A DNA stretch of 64,000 nucleotides, from assembly GCA_944385925.1 (NCBI GenBank), contig CALWZE010000002.1, positions 1 through 64,000 on the forward strand, given 5' to 3'. This DNA comes from an uncultured Clostridia bacterium. Lineage in GTDB: Bacteria; Bacillota; Clostridia; Oscillospirales; Ruminococcaceae. Within the stretch, counting starts at the first letter, position 1. Every line of letters starts with the position of its first letter. The translations under genes were made by a program, and so were the position numbers. The notes under the pieces are model-generated. The model was not told the origin of the DNA. It searched no databases and saw only the letters and a program-made list of their open reading frames with translations. This document shows positions 60,524-64,000 of the stretch, one piece after another.

Positions 60524-61921
60524 ATGATGTATGACGTCGTGATCATCGGCGCCGGCCCGGCCGGTATTTTTACAGCGCTCGAACTGCGCAGGCAGGGCTC
60601 CAAAGCAAGCATTCTGATGGTGGAACAGGGCGCGGCCATCGAAAAGCGCCGTTGTCCGAAATTCAAAACGCTGCAATGCGTCAACTGCAAACCGAACTGC
60701 GCCATCACCTCCGGTTTTTCCGGCGCAGGCGCCTTTTCGGACGGCAAACTGTCTTTATCTTCAGACGTTGGCGGCGAGCTGCCGGAATTGATCGGGCACC
60801 CGCTTGTCCAGGAGCTGATCAATTATACCGACGGCATTTATCTGGAATTCGGCGCCGATCCGCACGTTGAAGGCGTCTCACATCCCGAAAAAATCAAGGA
60901 TATCCGCAAAAAAGCGATTCAGGCCGGTCTCAAACTGGTCGACTGCCCCATCCGTCACCTTGGCACAGAGAAAGCACAGGAGGTATATGGGCGCATACAG
61001 AATCATTTGCTGGAACAGGATGTCGAAATCCGTTTTGAAACCGAATGCATCGACCTTCTGGTTGAGCAGGGCAGCTGTCACGGCGTTGTGCTGCGTCCTT
61101 CCAAAGGCGGCGAGATCCAAACCATAAACGCGAAAAAGGTCATTGTTGCCACTGGCCGCAAAGGGGCAGACTGGCTGGAAGAGATGTGCGTCCGGCACGG
61201 CGTTGCGCACGAAGCCGGAACCGTGGATGTCGGCGTACGTGTAGAGGTTCGCAGCGAAATCATCGAAGAGGTCAACAAGGTTCTTTACGAATCCAAGCTG
61301 ATCGGCTACCCGAAACCCTTTAAAGATAAAGTACGCACTTTCTGTCAAAATCCCGGCGGTTTCGTCAGCCAGGAAAACTATGACAACGATCTTGCGGTCG
61401 TCAACGGGCATAGCTATAAAGAGACAAAAAGCTCCAACACGAACCTTGCGATCCTCTGTTCCCAAAAGTTCACCCACCCCTTCAACCAGCCGATCGCCTA
61501 TGCGCGGAAGGTTGGAGAACTGACCAACATGCTCGGCAGCGGCCATATTCTTGTACAGCGTTACGGGGATATTCTGGACGGCAAGCGCACTTGGCAGATC
61601 GAGCTCGACCGCTCCAACGTGCGCCCGACCCTTCCGGACGCGATCGCCGGAGATATTACAGCCGCCATGCCTTACCGCGCCATGCTCAATATCATCAACT
61701 TCATCCAGGCGGTGGATCATGTCGTTCCCGGCTTTGCCTCGGTGGAGACGCTTCTTTATTCTCCCGAACTGAAATTTTATTCAAACTGTGTGCAGATGGA
61801 TACATCGCTGAACACCAGCGTGGCCAACCTGCATTGTCTTGGCGATTCAAGCGGCTGGACCCGCGGCCTGATGATGGCATCGGTCATGGGTGTGCTTATG
61901 GCAAGAAAGCTCGAGCTTTAA
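60524..61921 (+). CDS. FAD-dependent dehydrogenase of the COG2509 type
   Basis: A 465-residue flavoprotein. The FAD site is MYDVVIIGAGPAGIFTALEL with acidic end MVEQGAA. Then come a cysteine patch (KFKTLQCVNCKPNCAITSGF), GFSGAGAFSDGKLSLSSDVG, a second nucleotide-binding stretch (KKVIVATGRKGADWLEEM), and the C-terminal CLGDSSGWTRGLMMASVMGV that closes on FAD. The reaction of this family is not known. ATG 60524 is chosen (the second ATG follows directly); a TTG at 60518 is also in frame. AAGCGGGG lies 9 nt upstream. It is a single-gene transcript behind a purine-type riboswitch, which links its expression to guanine or related purine levels. Confidence 0.87.
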   Translation: MMYDVVIIGAGPAGIFTALELRRQGSKASILMVEQGAAIEKRRCPKFKTLQCVNCKPNCAITSGFSGAGAFSDGKLSLSSDVGGELPELIGHPLVQELINYTDGIYLEFGADPHVEGVSHPEKIKDIRKKAIQAGLKLVDCPIRHLGTEKAQEVYGRIQNHLLEQDVEIRFETECIDLLVEQGSCHGVVLRPSKGGEIQTINAKKVIVATGRKGADWLEEMCVRHGVAHEAGTVDVGVRVEVRSEIIEEVNKVLYESKLIGYPKPFKDKVRTFCQNPGGFVSQENYDNDLAVVNGHSYKETKSSNTNLAILCSQKFTHPFNQPIAYARKVGELTNMLGSGHILVQRYGDILDGKRTWQIELDRSNVRPTLPDAIAGDITAAMPYRAMLNIINFIQAVDHVVPGFASVETLLYSPELKFYSNCVQMDTSLNTSVANLHCLGDSSGWTRGLMMASVMGVLMARKLEL

Positions 61922-62021
61922 CATAAGGTCTGAATTTTCATCGCTTCAAAAAACACCTTATTTGTGATGAAACTGTCTGGCAACTGCTTTTTTCCTGTCC
62001 TGGTGCGACATATGCCTTTTT

Positions 62022-62058
62022 AAAAATCCCCCGGCCAAATGGCCGGGGGATTTTATAA
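62022..62058 (-). terminator. Bidirectional terminator between the FAD oxidoreductase and C40 peptidase genes
   Basis: Near-perfect stem AAAATCCCCCGGCC / GGCCGGGGGATTTT with a 4-nt loop; T-rich on both strands. Confidence 0.92.
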
Positions 62059-62071
62059 ATCTTCGCTGTTT

Positions 62072-64000
62072 TTATTCCCAATACTGGGTCAGGTTGCCGT
62101 CGCCCTGATAAATATCTCCCATCGGGATTATATATGTATAAAGCCCGCTGCGTACCACCGACATGTCGCGGGGATAGTTCGTAATGCGCACCGAGGTAAA
62201 CAGCGACTCGGCTATGTAGATTCTGTCCTCGGTAAGTCCGACAATAATCGCCATATGTCCGTCTTCCGCGATCAGATCGCCGACTTGGATTTCATCCGAC
62301 TGCAGAAGCTCGGTCGTGATCCACTTCTTTTCCGCAAGATCGCAAAGGTCATTATCGCCGTATTCGTCACCGGCGCCCATATCGCCCACATCGGTTCCGC
62401 CGTTGATCAGGCACCAACAGACAAAGCCGCTGCAATCCAGTCCATTCGGATACTTTACGCCGCCGACAAAGGCATACTTGGTCTCCCAGTTCATCAGCGG
62501 CTGTCCCCAGGTCGCCGGGCCAAACCGGATCGGGTCAAGTTCCTCGAACTTGCATTCGCAAAGATAGAGACCCTGATGGTAAAAGCGCCCTTCGCCATCG
62601 CACTTCGGACGCCCTTCGTGCGGACTCAGGCGGCCATTCTCAAAGAAATAGGGAATGCGGTATTCAAATTCCAGCGCAAGGAATCTCGCGGCTGCAACCG
62701 CACCTGCCCGGGTTCCGTATCCCGCCTGCTCAACCTTGGTCGCCAGAATCTCATCCAGCAGATGCGCCTCTTCGTCGGTATAGGGATTTCCAACCAGCAT
62801 AGGTTTGCTGTAGGTATCGATGTTCGGCAGCTTGAACAGATCGGTCACCATCACATAGGCCTGGGCCGTTTTGCCGTCCGCACTGCTGGCTGTTATCATC
62901 GTCTCCCCTTCCGAGACCGCCTGCACCCTGCCCGATTCATCCACCGTCGCTACAGACTCGTCCTCAGAGCTCCAGCTCACCGTTTCCGGAACATCGCCCA
63001 GGATAAACAGTTCCGCAGAGAGCTGGTCGCTGCCGCCCAAAGGCAGATAGAGCTTCTCCTTGTCGAGCACGACCGAAACACACTGGTTGATCTCGACCGT
63101 CTGATTGCCCGGCGCACAGAGATTGCCGCGGGAATCCAGCACAAAGACCGAATAATTGCCGGCCGCAACATCAAAGCTGCATTGCCCCCCCTGCGCCTTT
63201 TGCCAAACCGGATCTTCCGGCGAAGGCGCGGTATCCGTTTCGCCCAGCGCACACCAGCACTCGGTGTCGAAAAGATAGGGACTGGACACGGTAACCGTCA
63301 TTCGCACCTGATTGTCCTCGTTGAGTTCTTCGCCCACCGACACATCTTCAATGACCGGCGGCTGTTTGCTGAGCCAGAAAACATAACCGCCAAATCCGAG
63401 AGCGGCTACGAGCATCAGCAAAAGCAAGCCTGTCAGAACCCGCTTTGCCACCGGCTTCCGCTCTTTCTCTACGACCAGCCTGACCATCCTGCCTACGCGG
63501 CGATGCCCGTCCGCGGGCCTTGTCTGCTGCTGTTCGGTTTCCTGAGAAATCGCCTCTATCTGCGCAAGAAGCGAATCTACCGTTTCCTTCTCTTCGCCCG
63601 GTGCAGATTGCACGGCATCCTGTTTGGGTTCCGGTTCACCCGTCTCAGCATCCGGCTGCGCCGCTTGCGTCGTAAAAACTTCAGCAAGCTCCAGCTGTGC
63701 GCTTTCAGCTCCCGCTTTGTCCGGTTTTTCAAATAATTCTTCCGGAATTTCCGGAAACTGAACCTGCGGGACCTGCTTTTCTGTCTTTGTGTCTTTTCGG
63801 GCCTTCGTCTGATTCTTAGACTCGCTCGCCGTTTTTTTGCGCCGCGTCCGCCTTTTCCTGCCGGTCTGCCCGTGTTTTTGCGCAGGCGCTTCTGTACCCG
63901 GCTTGTCGGCTTCCGGCTGTGCTTCTTCGGTCTGCGGCTGTTCTGCCTCGACAACCGAGGCAGAGTCCTGCGCCTTTGTGCCGTCGGGCATCAGCTCGGT
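62072..64000 (-). CDS. Membrane-anchored C40 (NlpC/P60) peptidase with Ig-like domain; 5' end may be cut
   Basis: At least 639 residues. The N-terminal 170 residues are cytosolic, acidic and low in complexity, with a basic patch (RKRRTRRKKT). One membrane helix follows (LTGLLLLMLVAALGFGGYVF, about 190-215). Outside the cell lies a beta module and a bacterial Ig-like (BIG_2) domain (SWSSEDESVATVDESGRVQA), then the C-terminal NlpC/P60 peptidase with Cys in GLDCSGFVCWCLINGG and His in EDGHMAIIVGL. It would cut peptidoglycan stem peptides. An in-frame ATG is at 63991, but the frame is open to the edge at 64000, so the true start may lie outside. Confidence 0.87.
   Translation of the reverse strand, partial: TELMPDGTKAQDSASVVEAEQPQTEEAQPEADKPGTEAPAQKHGQTGRKRRTRRKKTASESKNQTKARKDTKTEKQVPQVQFPEIPEELFEKPDKAGAESAQLELAEVFTTQAAQPDAETGEPEPKQDAVQSAPGEEKETVDSLLAQIEAISQETEQQQTRPADGHRRVGRMVRLVVEKERKPVAKRVLTGLLLLMLVAALGFGGYVFWLSKQPPVIEDVSVGEELNEDNQVRMTVTVSSPYLFDTECWCALGETDTAPSPEDPVWQKAQGGQCSFDVAAGNYSVFVLDSRGNLCAPGNQTVEINQCVSVVLDKEKLYLPLGGSDQLSAELFILGDVPETVSWSSEDESVATVDESGRVQAVSEGETMITASSADGKTAQAYVMVTDLFKLPNIDTYSKPMLVGNPYTDEEAHLLDEILATKVEQAGYGTRAGAVAAARFLALEFEYRIPYFFENGRLSPHEGRPKCDGEGRFYHQGLYLCECKFEELDPIRFGPATWGQPLMNWETKYAFVGGVKYPNGLDCSGFVCWCLINGGTDVGDMGAGDEYGDNDLCDLAEKKWITTELLQSDEIQVGDLIAEDGHMAIIVGLTEDRIYIAESLFTSVRITNYPRDMSVVRSGLYTYIIPMGDIYQGDGNLTQYWE

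Overview
The window looks like chromosomal DNA (roughly 55% G+C by eye) from an endospore-forming anaerobic member of the Clostridia, probably Oscillospirales/Ruminococcaceae-like. The evidence is spoIIE, spmA/spmB and a SpoIID-like wall protein (sporulation), the electron-bifurcating NfnAB pair (anaerobic redox), a corrinoid methyl-transfer cluster, a dgt-dnaG-rpoD sigma operon of Gram-positive type, and strong Shine-Dalgarno sites and sigma-A promoters throughout. I see no tRNA, rRNA, CRISPR array, phage or insertion sequence.

Layout. 1-13 kb is housekeeping on the minus strand: the 5' part of rpoB (cut by the window edge) with its own promoter and a leader hairpin, an Rrf2 regulator, dgt-dnaG-rpoD, yigZ, rpmE, a phosphoglucomutase and nfnAB. 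13-18 kb on the plus strand carries yifB/comM, spoIIE and a small membrane protein. 18-24.5 kb has a 53-residue protein and an XRE repressor that share two operators, a GT4 glycosyltransferase, a SpoIID/peptidoglycan-binding protein, and an ECF sigma/anti-sigma pair. 24.6-29 kb holds a divergent alanine racemase coupled to a GNAT, spmAB, an AbrB-type regulator and a DUF3784-like peptide. 29-48.7 kb mixes tex, a DUF2207/LemA pair, an acyl-ACP thioesterase, YbaK, an M28 peptidase, a CAP-like protein, an XRE/membrane-protein pair that seems to start at ATT, a beta-CASP nuclease, a CPBP protease, a HAD phosphatase, a patatin, an M14 peptidase and a membrane-anchored XRE regulator. 49-52 kb has gltS and a PlsC-like acyltransferase.

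52-59 kb is the most distinctive accessory region. A pterin-type methyltransferase, two different corrinoid proteins, a RACo/ASKHA corrinoid activator, a DUF2284 iron-sulfur protein and a HAD phosphatase lie on the minus strand, and a PucR-type regulator diverges from them. No enzyme that would take the methyl group from a substrate is present, so the donor-specific methyltransferase must be encoded elsewhere or be of an unrecognised type.

60-62 kb holds a COG2509-type FAD oxidoreductase. It is preceded by a clean sigma-A promoter and a 225-nt leader that folds as a purine (guanine-type) riboswitch aptamer with altered L2/L3 loops, followed by a hairpin abutting the Shine-Dalgarno site. I regard this as the best candidate for something not previously described. 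The window ends in a C40 (NlpC/P60) wall hydrolase whose start may lie beyond the edge.
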